From assembly GCF_008298015.1 (NCBI RefSeq), contig NZ_VTPX01000008.1, positions 1-64,000 on the forward strand: DNA of 64,000 bases. The letters are read 5' to 3'. Positions 55,518-64,000 of the stretch are shown here, piece by piece; position 1 is the first letter of the stretch; each line of letters opens with the position of its first letter. The notes below the pieces were generated by a model. The model ran no database searches. It saw nothing but the letters and a program-made list of their open reading frames with translations, and had not been told where the DNA came from. The stretch comes from Salinicola corii. GTDB taxonomy: Bacteria > Pseudomonadota > Gammaproteobacteria > Pseudomonadales > Halomonadaceae. The position numbers and the translations under genes were made by a program.

Positions 55518-56776
55518 CGTCCGACGCTTTCCCCGTCCACGATGGCGTGCTGCACGCCGAAGGCATCGCGCTGGATCAGTTGGCCGAGCAGTATGGCACG
55601 CCTTGCTACGTCTACTCCCGCGCCGCCCTGACCCGACATTTCCGCGCTTACAGCGATGCCCTCGGCGACATGCCGCATCTGGTCTGCTACGCGCTCAAGG
55701 CCAACTCCAACCTGGCCGTGCTCGATGTGCTCGCCCGCCTCGGTGCCGGCTTCGACATCGTCTCGGTCGGCGAGCTGGAGCGGGTGCTGGCGGCCGGCGG
55801 CGATCCGGCCAAGGTCGTCTTTTCCGGTGTCGCCAAGCAGGCCGACGAGATGGCGCGCGCCCTGGAAGTCGGCATCAAGTGCTTCAACGTCGAGTCGCGT
55901 CCGGAACTCGAGCGCCTCGATCGTGTCGCCACCGAGCACGGCCAGGTTGCGAACATCTCGATTCGGGTCAATCCGGACGTCGATGCCAAGACCCATCCCT
56001 ACATTTCAACCGGGCTCAAGGCCAACAAGTTCGGCGTGGCAGCGGAAGAGGTGTTCGATCTCTACGCCTGGGCCGCCGCACGGCCGAACCTCAAGGTCAT
56101 GGGGCTCGATTGTCATATCGGCTCGCAGTTGACCGAGCTCTCGCCGTATCTCGATGCGCTGGATCGCCTGCTCGCATTGATCGACCGGCTCGCCGGCCAC
56201 GGTATCGTGATCGAGCACCTGGACATCGGTGGCGGCCTGGGCGTCACCTACCAGGATGAACATCCGCCGGCGGCTGGCGATTTCGTTCACGCGGTGCGCG
56301 AGCGCCTGCGAGGCCGTGAACTGACCCTGCTGCTCGAGCCAGGCCGCTCCATCGCCGCCAACGCTGGCGTGATGCTGACGCGAGTCGAGTACCTCAAGCC
56401 CGGCGAGACCAAGAACTTCGCCATCGTGGATGCCGGCATGAACGATCTGATCCGGCCGTCGCTGTACCAGGCATGGCAACGCATCGAACGCGTCGATGCG
56501 CGGCCGTCGCGGCAATCCGCCGTCTACGACGTGGTCGGTCCGATCTGCGAGAGCGGCGACTTTCTCGGCCAGGAGCGCGAGTTGGCAATCGCCGAGGGGG
56601 ATCTGCTCGCGGTGCGTTCGGCCGGTGCCTACGGTTTCGCCATGGCATCCAACTACAACAGCCGTGGCCGCCCCGCCGAAGTCCTCGTCGACGGCGACCG
56701 AAGCCATCTGGTACGCCGTCGCGAGAGCCTCGACTCGCTGTGGGCGCTGGAGTCACGGCTGCCGGGGGGGAGCTGA
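55514..56776 (+). CDS. lysA: Diaminopimelate decarboxylase
   Basis: 420 residues. PLP-lysine site in [14 protein letters not shown], then [36 protein letters not shown] and the active Cys in [14 protein letters not shown]. Role: converts meso-diaminopimelate to lysine, the last step of lysine synthesis. Its stop overlaps the dapF start (TGATG). Confidence 0.96.
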   Translation: MTSDAFPVHDGVLHAEGIALDQLAEQYGTPCYVYSRAALTRHFRAYSDALGDMPHLVCYALKANSNLAVLDVLARLGAGFDIVSVGELERVLAAGGDPAKVVFSGVAKQADEMARALEVGIKCFNVESRPELERLDRVATEHGQVANISIRVNPDVDAKTHPYISTGLKANKFGVAAEEVFDLYAWAAARPNLKVMGLDCHIGSQLTELSPYLDALDRLLALIDRLAGHGIVIEHLDIGGGLGVTYQDEHPPAAGDFVHAVRERLRGRELTLLLEPGRSIAANAGVMLTRVEYLKPGETKNFAIVDAGMNDLIRPSLYQAWQRIERVDARPSRQSAVYDVVGPICESGDFLGQERELAIAEGDLLAVRSAGAYGFAMASNYNSRGRPAEVLVDGDRSHLVRRRESLDSLWALESRLPGGS

Positions 56777-57609
56777 TGCTGCTGAACTTCACCAAGATGC
56801 ATGGCCTGGGCAACGACTTCATGGTGGTGGACCTGATCACCCAGCGCGCCTACCTGCGGGACGACCAGATCCGCCAGCTGGCCGACCGCCATTTCGGCAT
56901 CGGTTTCGATCAGTTGCTGCTGGTGGAACCGCCGCGCAAGCCGGACATGGATTTCCGCTACCGGATCTTCAACGCCGACGGCGGCGAGGTGGAGAACTGC
57001 GGCAACGGTGCACGCTGCTTCGCCCGCTTCGTCATCGACCAGCGCCTGACCCACAAGCGCGAGTTCCAGGCCGAGACCCTGGGCGGGCCGCTGTCGCTGA
57101 AAGTCGATGACGACGGCCGGGTGCGGGTCGACATGGGCACCCCCCACTTCGCACCGGCGGACGTACCGTTCGTCGCCGATCGCGACGAGGCGTCGCACCA
57201 TCTCGATATCGACGGCCGGACCGTCACCTTCAGCGTCGCCTCGATGGGCAACCCGCATGCGGTGATCGAGGTCGAGGAGGTCAATAGCGCTCCGGTCGAG
57301 ACGCTCGGCCCGGCGCTGCAGCGCCACCCGAGCTTCCCGCGTCAGGTCAACGTCGGCTTCATGCAGATCGAGTCACCCCACGCCATCCGCCTGCGCGTCT
57401 ACGAGCGCGGCGTCGGCGAAACACTGGCCTGCGGCACCGGCGCCTGCGCGGCGGTGGCCTGCGGCATTCGCCGGGGCGTGCTGCAAAGCCCCGTCGACGT
57501 GGAACTTCGCGGCGGTCGCTTGACACTCGAGTGGAAAGGCGGCGAAACGCCTATCGTCATGACCGGCCCCGCCGAACGCGTCTTCGAAGGGCGCATAGCC
57601 TTGAACTAG
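56776..57609 (+). CDS. dapF: Diaminopimelate epimerase
   Basis: 277 residues from the ATG at 56776. It starts [20 protein letters not shown]. The two catalytic cysteines lie in [16 protein letters not shown] and [16 protein letters not shown]. Role: converts LL- to meso-diaminopimelate for lysine and peptidoglycan. Coupled to lysA. Confidence 0.96.
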   Translation: MLLNFTKMHGLGNDFMVVDLITQRAYLRDDQIRQLADRHFGIGFDQLLLVEPPRKPDMDFRYRIFNADGGEVENCGNGARCFARFVIDQRLTHKREFQAETLGGPLSLKVDDDGRVRVDMGTPHFAPADVPFVADRDEASHHLDIDGRTVTFSVASMGNPHAVIEVEEVNSAPVETLGPALQRHPSFPRQVNVGFMQIESPHAIRLRVYERGVGETLACGTGACAAVACGIRRGVLQSPVDVELRGGRLTLEWKGGETPIVMTGPAERVFEGRIALN

Positions 57610-57677
57610 CAAATTCTAACAAAAAGATACGACGGGCAGGCTGCTGCCTCGTCAGGGATTCACAGGAGAACCAACGC

Positions 57678-58418
57678 ATGTCACGCGCCCAGGTCCCCAA
57701 GCCTCGCCAGACACTGGATCCCGATCGGGTCGCCGAATGGCTGGCACAACATACCGACTTTTTCGTCGGCCGAGAGGGGCTGCTACAGCAACTCAAGGTA
57801 CCGCACCCGCATATCCCAGGCGCCGTATCACTACTGGAGCGGTTGGTGCACGACCTGCGCCACCGGGCCGAGGACGCGGAGTGGCGGCTCGAGAACCTGC
57901 TCGAATCGGCACGCTACAACGAGGCGCAGTATCGCCGTACCCGCGAGCTGGTACTGGGCCTGATCGAAGCCGAGAACGCCGATGCCCTGGCCGAAGCGCT
58001 GTCGACGCAGCTGGCCGAACGCTTCCGTACCCAGGGCATCGGCCTGTGGCTCGAAGCGCCACCGGCCTGCCACGCCATGCCCCGGGATACCACCACCTGG
58101 CAGCCACCGCGGTTCGAATTGACTGACAGCGCGCGTCAGCGTCTGGAACTGCTGCTCAACGAACAGACCAGCCGCTGCACCACTCTCAACCGGGAGGACT
58201 GGGAGGCCTTGCTTCCGCACTGCAGCGCCCCGCCGGAATCCGGCTCCTGCGCCATCACCCGGCTGACACAGGGAGAGTCGTTGGGCTTCCTGCTGCTGGC
58301 CAGTCACGATGGAGAGCACTTCCGGGCCACCCTGGATACGCTGTTCACGGAGTATCTGGGCGAGGTGGTCAGCCGATTGTTGCGGCGTGCCGAGGTCCCC
58401 CGTGCAGGCCGCGCTTGA
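57678..58418 (+). CDS. DUF484 family protein
   Basis: 246 residues from the ATG at 57678 (CAGGAGAA upstream). VAEWLAQHTDFFVGREGLLQ, then VPHPHIPGAVSLLERLV and a GAF-like C-terminal half are typical of DUF484. The gene regularly precedes xerC in gammaproteobacteria; the function is not known. It overlaps the xerC start by 17 bp. Confidence 0.92.
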   Translation: MSRAQVPKPRQTLDPDRVAEWLAQHTDFFVGREGLLQQLKVPHPHIPGAVSLLERLVHDLRHRAEDAEWRLENLLESARYNEAQYRRTRELVLGLIEAENADALAEALSTQLAERFRTQGIGLWLEAPPACHAMPRDTTTWQPPRFELTDSARQRLELLLNEQTSRCTTLNREDWEALLPHCSAPPESGSCAITRLTQGESLGFLLLASHDGEHFRATLDTLFTEYLGEVVSRLLRRAEVPRAGRA

Positions 58419-59316
58419 CGCCTTTCTGAAGCGACTGGCGCAGCGCGCCAGCCCGGCGACAGTGGATGCCTATCGGCGCGATATCGGCGGTCTGATCGGC
58501 TATCTCGAAACACAGGACGTGTACGCCTGGCGCGAGCTCGACGTCACGTTGCTACGGCGCTATCTGGCCCATGAGCGTACCCGTGGCATGGCGCCGAGGA
58601 CCCTGGCGAGGCGACGCGCCGCGCTGTCCCGCTTCGCCGATGAGTTGGTCAGGCGTGGCGAGCTGGATCACAACCCGGTCCAACTGACTCAGGCGCCCCG
58701 TCAGCCGCGCCACCTGCCAAGTCCGGTGGACGTCGACCTGCTCGGCCGGTTTCTGGATACGCCGCACGACGGCGACCCGCTCGAAGTGCGCGACCAGGCA
58801 ATGCTGGAGCTGTTCTACTCCTGCGGCCTGCGCCTGGCCGAACTGGCGGCGCTCGATCTCGCCAGCCTCGACGAGCGCCACGTTCGGGTCGTGGGCAAGG
58901 GCGGCAAGCCGCGCCAGGTACCGCTGGGCCAACGCGCCGGGCAAGCCATCCAGACTTGGCTCGGGTTTCGCAGCGCACTGGCGGGAGAGGGCGAGACCGC
59001 GCTATTCGTCGCCCAGCACGGTGGTCGCCTGGGTCATCGTTCGATCCAGGTCCGCTTGGCTGACACCGCCCGCAAGCGCGGCCTGCCGGAACACCTCCAT
59101 CCGCATCGGCTGCGCCACTCGTTCGCCAGCCACCTGCTGGAGTCCAGCCAGGATCTGCGGGCGGTCCAGGAACTGCTGGGCCACGCCAATCTCTCGACGA
59201 CGCAGATCTACACCCGCCTGGACTGGCAGCAGCTCGCCGAGGTCTACGACCAGGCCCATCCCCGGGCACGGCGCAGGCCGGCTTCCTCCTCGGACGAGAG
59301 TTCAGACAACCGCTAG
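58402..59316 (+). CDS. xerC: Site-specific recombinase XerC
   Basis: 304 residues from a GTG at 58402 (GAGG six bases upstream). Catalytic residues are the Arg in YSCGLRLAELAALDL, Lys in VVGKGGKPRQVPLG, the HRLRHSFASHLLES box, LLGHANLSTTQ and the Tyr in IYTRLDWQ. Role: with XerD resolves chromosome dimers at dif. It is host-encoded, distinct from the two integrases of the mobile elements. Confidence 0.95.
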   Translation: MQAALDAFLKRLAQRASPATVDAYRRDIGGLIGYLETQDVYAWRELDVTLLRRYLAHERTRGMAPRTLARRRAALSRFADELVRRGELDHNPVQLTQAPRQPRHLPSPVDVDLLGRFLDTPHDGDPLEVRDQAMLELFYSCGLRLAELAALDLASLDERHVRVVGKGGKPRQVPLGQRAGQAIQTWLGFRSALAGEGETALFVAQHGGRLGHRSIQVRLADTARKRGLPEHLHPHRLRHSFASHLLESSQDLRAVQELLGHANLSTTQIYTRLDWQQLAEVYDQAHPRARRRPASSSDESSDNR

Positions 59317-59328
59317 GGATCACTCGCC

Positions 59329-60066
59329 ATGCCGCTTGACGCCATCACCTTCGACCTCGACGACACGCTGTGGCACAACGGCCCGGTCATGGCCCATGCC
59401 GAGCCGACCCATTATCGATGGCTCGCCGAACAGATCGACACCCACCGTGGCCCCACCGCGACGCCGCTGGCCGAAGCCTTCCCGCTGGAAGCCTACCAGT
59501 CCCTGCGCGCATCGCTGATGCAGCGCTATCCGCTGAGCCGCGGCGACCACAGCTGGATTCGCGAACGTGCCATGTATGAGTTGCTGATCGAGCATGGTCT
59601 GTCGACCGAGGACGCGCAGCGCTGGGCGAGAGCTGGATTTGAATACAATATGGAGTTGCGTCACGCCATCACACCCTATGAGGAAGTCGTTCCGATGTTC
59701 GAGACCTGGGCGAGGCGCTATCGGTTGGGTGTAATCACCAACGGTAACGCAGACGTGCGCCGGTTGGGTCTAGGGCATCATTTCGACGTGATCATTCTGG
59801 CTGGTGAGATGCATGCTCCCAAGCCCGACTCGCGTCCGTTCCTGACCGCCGTCGCCCGGCTCGGCACGCAGCCCTATCGCGCCCTGCACGTCGGCGACAA
59901 CTGGGAGGAGGACGTGATGGCGGCCCAGCGTCTCGGCATGCATGCGGTGTGGATCGACGCCAAGGACGAGGGCGAACGCGAACTGCCGCCACGGGTGTAC
60001 CGCGTGACGCACGTACGCGAGCTGCCGGAGATCGTCGCTAAACTGGATGGCGGCACGCCGCCGTAA
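59329..60066 (+). CDS. HAD-superfamily hydrolase, YigB-like
   Basis: 245 residues. HAD motif I ITFDLDDTLWHNGPV, motif II GVITNGNADVRR, motif III Lys in MHAPKPDSRPF, and motif IV HVGDNWEEDVMAA are all present. In E. coli the gene after xerC is yigB, which encodes an FMN phosphatase; the same order suggests a similar role. It begins 12 bp after xerC. Confidence 0.92.
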   Translation: MPLDAITFDLDDTLWHNGPVMAHAEPTHYRWLAEQIDTHRGPTATPLAEAFPLEAYQSLRASLMQRYPLSRGDHSWIRERAMYELLIEHGLSTEDAQRWARAGFEYNMELRHAITPYEEVVPMFETWARRYRLGVITNGNADVRRLGLGHHFDVIILAGEMHAPKPDSRPFLTAVARLGTQPYRALHVGDNWEEDVMAAQRLGMHAVWIDAKDEGERELPPRVYRVTHVRELPEIVAKLDGGTPP

Positions 60067-60404
60067 TGGATTCCCGCCACCGTGCCAATCGGATGGCTTA
60101 TTCTCGTCTCACCAGATCATGACAAACCTTGAATCGGCCACCATTCGACGCCTGTTCAGGGCGGCGCTACGCGCGGAATCGATGAGCCGGGTCTTGCATC
60201 ATGGATGATGCAAGAGGCGCGTTGGGCAGGATGCCCTTTCGCGCCGGCCTGAGCTCAGCGATGGCGCGCGAAGGGTTTCGCCGCCCTGGGCGTCAAAAAG
60301 GGGAGCGCGAGGGGCCTGCCCCTCGCATCAACGAGCAAAAGGGTGGCCAGTGCTCGGTCAGTGGTAAGCGGGAAACTCAAATGAGTCGCTAACCCGAGGG
60401 AACT
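60067..60404. other. Intergenic region between the HAD gene and engB
   Basis: 338 bp without a convincing gene. It holds a perfect 9-bp stem CTTGCATCA/TGATGCAAG with a 4-nt loop (60193-60214), without a T-run on either strand. A GGGGCCTGCCCC-like inverted repeat lies near 60310. Confidence 0.5.
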
Positions 60405-61037
60405 TCAACGGGCCAACCACCGATCCATCACGGAATAAGCCTGATCCAGCCCCTGGCGCTTGAGCGCGGAGAACAGCTGCACGCTGACCAGATCTTCCCA
60501 TTCGGCCAGACGCTGCTTGACCTGCTGCAGCGAGGCCTTGGCCGGCCCCTGTTTCAGCTTGTCGGACTTGGTCAACAGGATGTGAACCGGCAGTTCGCGG
60601 TCGTCGGCCATTTCGAGCAGTTGGATGTCGAAGTCGCTGAGTGGATGGCGCACGTCCATCAGCAGGATCAGGCCGGCCAGCGAGCGGCGGCGATGCAGAT
60701 AATCGGCAAGATGGGCCTGCCACTCCTTTTTCATCGCTTCCGGCACCTTGGCGTACCCGTAACCCGGCAGGTCGACCAGTCTGAGCTGCTCGTCGTTCTG
60801 CAGGGTGAAGAAGTTGATCAGTTGGGTGCGGCCGGGCGTCTTCGAGGTGCGCGCCAGCGCCCGCTGCTGGGTCAGTGCGTTGATCGCGCTGGACTTGCCG
60901 GCGTTGGAACGACCGGCGAAAGCGATCTCCACACCGCGATCCGACGGGCATTTGGCCAGCGTCGGCGCGCTGATCAGGAAAGTCGCGGTCTGGTAATTGC
61001 GGCGCTCGGGCGTGGCGGTCATGGTGGGCTCGATCAT
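60405..61037 (-). CDS. engB: Ribosome-assembly GTPase EngB (YihA/YsxC)
   Basis: 210 residues. G1 loop [17 protein letters not shown], switch [13 protein letters not shown]3 [11 protein letters not shown] and G4 LTKSDKLK are those of EngB. Role: large-subunit ribosome assembly and normal division. The start at 61037 gives [16 protein letters not shown]; the sixth residue Met is an alternative start. Confidence 0.95.
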   Translation of the reverse strand: MIEPTMTATPERRNYQTATFLISAPTLAKCPSDRGVEIAFAGRSNAGKSSAINALTQQRALARTSKTPGRTQLINFFTLQNDEQLRLVDLPGYGYAKVPEAMKKEWQAHLADYLHRRRSLAGLILLMDVRHPLSDFDIQLLEMADDRELPVHILLTKSDKLKQGPAKASLQQVKQRLAEWEDLVSVQLFSALKRQGLDQAYSVMDRWLAR

Positions 61038-61340
61038 CTTGAGACGGTGGCGCCGCGCAGTGTATCACGCGTGCCGGCCATCGGATGAGCGCCAAGGCCG
61101 GGCCTCCGGCAACGCGGTCGACCTCCCCGCGCCCGACAACGGCCTGGGTGCCCTACGCTTTTCCGGCCATTTCTGTCAGGCTAAGGGAAAGCGGTCGGTA
61201 GCAGGCTAGCGAGGGAACCTCGCGGCCCCTCGCGGCTCCAATAGCCGTGGCGTACCATCGACCGAGGCGCCGTCGCCTGGCGGTGATTTCCTCGACATCC
61301 GTTTCACAACAACTTTATCGACCTTCAGGAGCAGTAACGC
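61038..61340. other. Intergenic region between engB and dsbA
   Basis: 303 bp. In many pseudomonads a cytochrome c4 gene lies in this interval, but no CxxCH-coding frame is seen here. A CAGGAGCAGTAACGC ribosome site precedes dsbA. A GC-rich inverted repeat (GCGGCCCCTCGCGG) near 61220 is the only structure noted. Confidence 0.5.
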
Positions 61341-61979
61341 ATGATCAAGTCTTTCGTGGCGCTATTGGCCGGGCTGACGTTCTCGGGCGCGGTGATGGCG
61401 GCGGACATCGTCGAGGGCCAGGACTATCAGGTCGTCGACGAGCCGATGAAAACCGAGGTGCCGGCGGACCAGATCGAAGTCACCGAAGTGTTCTGGTACG
61501 GCTGTCCGCACTGCTATGCCCTGGAAAAGCCGCTCAACGAGTGGGTTGCCCAATTGCCTGACGACGTCACCTTCGATCGCATGGCAGCCCCGCTGGGTCG
61601 GGTCTGGGAACAGCATGCCATCGCTTTCTACGCAGCCCGGCAGCTGGGCATCGAGCACGAGATGCGCCAGGACTTCATGGACGCCATCCACAAGCAGGGC
61701 AAGCGGCTGACCGACAAGGAGGACATCGCCGAATTCTTCACCCACTATGGCGTCAGCAAGGATGAAGCCCTCGAGGCGCTCGACTCCTTCGGCGTCAAGA
61801 GCGAGATCCAGCAGGCTTCGGCCAAGATGCGTGGCTACCAGCTGATGGGCGTACCGGATTTGATCGTCGATGGCCGCTATGTGGTCACGCCCGACTCCGC
61901 CGGCTCACTGGAAAACATGCCGAAGATTGCCAGCGCCTTGATCGAGAAAGTCCGCGAGGAACGCACCGAGAGCGAGTGA
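61341..61979 (+). CDS. dsbA: Periplasmic thiol:disulfide oxidoreductase DsbA
   Basis: 212 residues with a signal peptide (SFVALLAGLTFSGAVMAAD). The active site is FWYGCPHCYALE (Cys55, His57, Cys58) in a thioredoxin fold. The cis-Pro lies in MGVPDLIVDGRYV. Role: introduces disulfides into exported proteins. It lies 4 bp before the next gene. Confidence 0.94.
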   Translation: MIKSFVALLAGLTFSGAVMAADIVEGQDYQVVDEPMKTEVPADQIEVTEVFWYGCPHCYALEKPLNEWVAQLPDDVTFDRMAAPLGRVWEQHAIAFYAARQLGIEHEMRQDFMDAIHKQGKRLTDKEDIAEFFTHYGVSKDEALEALDSFGVKSEIQQASAKMRGYQLMGVPDLIVDGRYVVTPDSAGSLENMPKIASALIEKVREERTESE

Positions 61980-61983
61980 CGCC

Positions 61984-62805
61984 ATGTCTCTAGCCGTCTC
62001 GACACCCGCCAGCGAGATCGCGTCGACGTTGAAACTGCTGACCTGCAACCTGCAGGTCGGCATCCATACCTCGGCCTATCATCACTACTTCACCCGGAGC
62101 TGGCAGCACCTGCTGCCCCACCCCAAGCGCAGCTCGCGGCTGGATATCGTCGCCAGCACCCTGTCGGCCTACGATATCGTCGGCCTACAGGAGGTCGATG
62201 GGGGCAGTTTTCGATCCAATCATGTCAATCAGGTCGAGTATCTCGCCCATCGCTCGGCGTTCGATTTTCATTTTCAGCAGCTCAACCGCAACCTCGGTCG
62301 CGTCGCCCAGCACAGCAACGGGCTGCTATCGCGCCTGACGCCCAACCAGGTGGATGAACACCGCCTGCCCGGCATGCGCGGGCGCGGCGCGATTCACGCC
62401 CGCTACGGCGAAGGGCCGGATGCGCTGCACGTCTTCGTCGCACACCTGGCACTCAGCCAGCGCGGGCGCTGGCGTCAGCTCGACTACCTGGGCGAGATCG
62501 TCGAGCCGCTGCACCATGTGGTGGTCATGGGCGATCTCAACTGCACGCCGGAACAACTGCTGGCGCACCCCCGGTTCTGCAAGGCCCTGGATCTCAACCC
62601 GCTCAAGCCGCAGCTCAGCTACCCGGCCTGGCAGCCCCGCCGCGCGCTGGACCATATCCTGCTCTCCGCGTCGCTGAAGGCCGAGCAGCCGCGCGTGCTG
62701 GAGGCGATGTTCTCGGATCATCTCCCCATCGCCGTGGACATCCATCTGCCAGTCAGTTGTCGTCGCAGCATCGGCCTCGCCAGCGATCGTGGCACCGACA
62801 CCTGA
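61984..62805 (+). CDS. Endonuclease/exonuclease/phosphatase (EEP) family protein
   Basis: 273 residues. EEP motifs: LLTCNLQVGIH at the start, metal-binding Glu in DIVGLQEVDGGSF, VFVAHLALSQRGR, VVMGDLNCTPEQL, and the final FSDHLPIAVDI. Substrate unknown; related genes follow dsbA in Pseudomonas and allies. Probably co-transcribed with dsbA. Confidence 0.9.
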   Translation: MSLAVSTPASEIASTLKLLTCNLQVGIHTSAYHHYFTRSWQHLLPHPKRSSRLDIVASTLSAYDIVGLQEVDGGSFRSNHVNQVEYLAHRSAFDFHFQQLNRNLGRVAQHSNGLLSRLTPNQVDEHRLPGMRGRGAIHARYGEGPDALHVFVAHLALSQRGRWRQLDYLGEIVEPLHHVVVMGDLNCTPEQLLAHPRFCKALDLNPLKPQLSYPAWQPRRALDHILLSASLKAEQPRVLEAMFSDHLPIAVDIHLPVSCRRSIGLASDRGTDT

Positions 62806-62835
62806 CCCGGGATGGCGGGATGGTGGAATAGCAAG

Positions 62836-62863
62836 AAAAAGCGCCCTGTCGCGGGCGCTTTTT
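62836..62863. terminator. Bidirectional terminator
   Basis: AAAAAGCGCCC and GGGCGCTTTTT flank a 6-nt loop, so it can end both the dsbA operon (plus) and the nuo operon (minus). Confidence 0.88.
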
Positions 62864-62900
62864 CGTACGGTGATGCAGGACGCTCGACGGCTGGCGGCCG

Positions 62901-64000
62901 TCACCCCGCGACCCAATTGACCCAATTGATCATCGGGGTCGGGTAGAGTCCCAGCAGGATCACCAGTGTGGCGACGCCCAGCACCACCATGCCGCCGGCG
63001 CGCTCGGCCCAGTCGTGGGTCGCGTCGCGGCGCTGCATGCCGGGCTCGTGCAGGAACAGGGTCACCATCACCCGCAGGTAGTAGTAGAGCCCGATGGCAC
63101 TGCCGACCACCACGCTGCCCACCAGCCACCAGCGGTGCGCCTCGACACCGACGGCGATGATATAGAACTTGCCGATGAAGCCGGCCGTGAACGGGATCCC
63201 CGCCAGCGATAGCATCGACACCGTCATCACCGCGGTGAGATAGGGCCGACGCCAGAACAGGCCCCGATAATGGTGCAGCGGGCTCGCATCCGCCGTACCG
63301 CCGGTGGCGACGTAGGGGCTGGAGACCAGGGTGACGACGCCGAAGGCGCCGAGCGTGGTGAGGACATAGGTGACCAGGTAGATGCCGACGGTCTCGACCG
63401 CCAGGCCCTGGTTGACCACCAGCGCCACCAGCAGATAGCCGAAATGGGCGATCGACGAATAGCCCAGCAGGCGCTTGAGATCGTTCTGGGTCAGCGCCAG
63501 CAGGTTACCCACCAGCATGGTGATCACGGCGATGAAGCCGAGCAGGTCGTGCCACCAGTTCTCGTGGAAGGCCAGCGTCGACTGGAACAGCCGCAGCAGC
63601 ACCAGGAACACCGCCACCTTGCTGGCGGTAGCCAGAAACGTCGTCGCCGGCCCGGGGCCACCCTGATAGACGTCCGGGGTCCACAAGTGAAAGGGCACGA
63701 TGGAGAGCTTGAACGCCAGCCCCACCAATAGCAGGCCGGCCCCGGCCAGCAGCCAGGGGTCGCTGCCACGAGTCGAGAGCGCCGCCCCCAGCTCGGCGAA
63801 GTCCAGCGTGCCGGTCACCGCGTAGAGCAGCGCCATGCCGAACAGCAGGAACGCCGTCGCCGCCGCCGACAGCACCATGTACTTGATGCCGCTCTCCAGC
63901 GCGCCGCGGTCCCGGAAGGTATAGGCAAGCATCCCGAACAGCGGCATCGACAACAGCTCGATACCGAAGAACAGTGTCGTCATGTGACGCGCCGAGACCA
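62901..64000 (-). CDS. nuoN: NADH-quinone oxidoreductase subunit N, 5' part beyond the window
   Basis: The frame enters at the right edge (VSARHMTTLFFGIELLS) and ends at 62901, giving at least 366 residues. The segments GIKYMVLSAAATAFLLFGMA, FHLWTPDVYQGGPGPATTF, then LKRLLGYSSIAHFGYLLVAL are diagnostic of NuoN, an antiporter-like membrane subunit of complex I. The Lys residues in the middle of the helices are expected proton-path residues. Being last in the nuo operon, it is followed by the terminator. Confidence 0.94.
   Translation of the reverse strand, partial: VSARHMTTLFFGIELLSMPLFGMLAYTFRDRGALESGIKYMVLSAAATAFLLFGMALLYAVTGTLDFAELGAALSTRGSDPWLLAGAGLLLVGLAFKLSIVPFHLWTPDVYQGGPGPATTFLATASKVAVFLVLLRLFQSTLAFHENWWHDLLGFIAVITMLVGNLLALTQNDLKRLLGYSSIAHFGYLLVALVVNQGLAVETVGIYLVTYVLTTLGAFGVVTLVSSPYVATGGTADASPLHHYRGLFWRRPYLTAVMTVSMLSLAGIPFTAGFIGKFYIIAVGVEAHRWWLVGSVVVGSAIGLYYYLRVMVTLFLHEPGMQRRDATHDWAERAGGMVVLGVATLVILLGLYPTPMINWVNWVAG

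Noticed and set aside
60201-60392. A 63-codon frame between the HAD gene and engB
   Set aside because: Low-complexity Arg/Gly-rich product, starts within a hairpin, no ribosome site.

Overview
The window is a GC-rich gammaproteobacterial chromosome segment. The host genes are the hemC-hemD-hemX-hemY cluster, argH-lptM-lysA-dapF-DUF484-xerC-HAD, engB, dsbA and nuoN. Their order and protein sequences suggest Halomonadaceae (Halomonas or a close relative) or a neighbouring Oceanospirillales/Pseudomonadales lineage. The genus is an inference; no marker gene settles it.

Region 1 (1 to about 33.9 kb) is most of a lambda/HK97-like siphovirus prophage. Its late genes read leftwards: Q-like regulator, late promoter plus leader terminator, endolysin, holin, HNH nuclease, terminase, portal, ClpP-type protease, major capsid, connectors, major tail protein, G/GT tail chaperones with a -1 slippery site, tape measure, minor tail proteins, NlpC/P60 protein, a lipoprotein, and a giant J-like tip protein running off the left edge. 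The early left operon (cro, CII-like, DksA-like, Toprim primase, VirE-type helicase) diverges from a cI-like repressor at about 26 kb. A second, rightward operon of small proteins (KilAC, PrtN-like, DUF2303, excisionase, integrase) lies behind another copy of the repressor operator. An AT-rich Abi_2 gene sits between the integrase and the attachment site.

Region 2 (about 33.9 to 43.4 kb) is a separate 9.5 kb integrative element. It lies between two copies of a 14-bp core that resembles the 3' end of tmRNA (ssrA) or a tRNA. It has a P4-type integrase with inverted and direct arm-type boxes, AlpA, a run of small overlapping genes, a Toprim primase, a DUF3987 protein, a coiled-coil protein, a likely small RNA, and an AT-rich DUF3800 cargo gene. 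I see no capsid, tail or terminase gene, so it looks like a P4-style satellite or replicating island. Its most striking feature is a composite repeat found four times: six TGCGGAT boxes at fixed spacing (9, 8, 33-34, 11, 10 bp), two copies in each orientation. One copy lies in frame inside a gene.

Region 3 (43.4 to 64 kb) is host chromosome. A terminator just past the right core copy is probably that of the original ssrA/tRNA. Then follow an HSL-type esterase, a large MscS-family channel, a ROK sugar kinase, heme-precursor synthesis genes, an arginine/lysine/diaminopimelate cluster, xerC, engB, dsbA, an EEP-family protein, and the 3' part of nuoN at the right edge.
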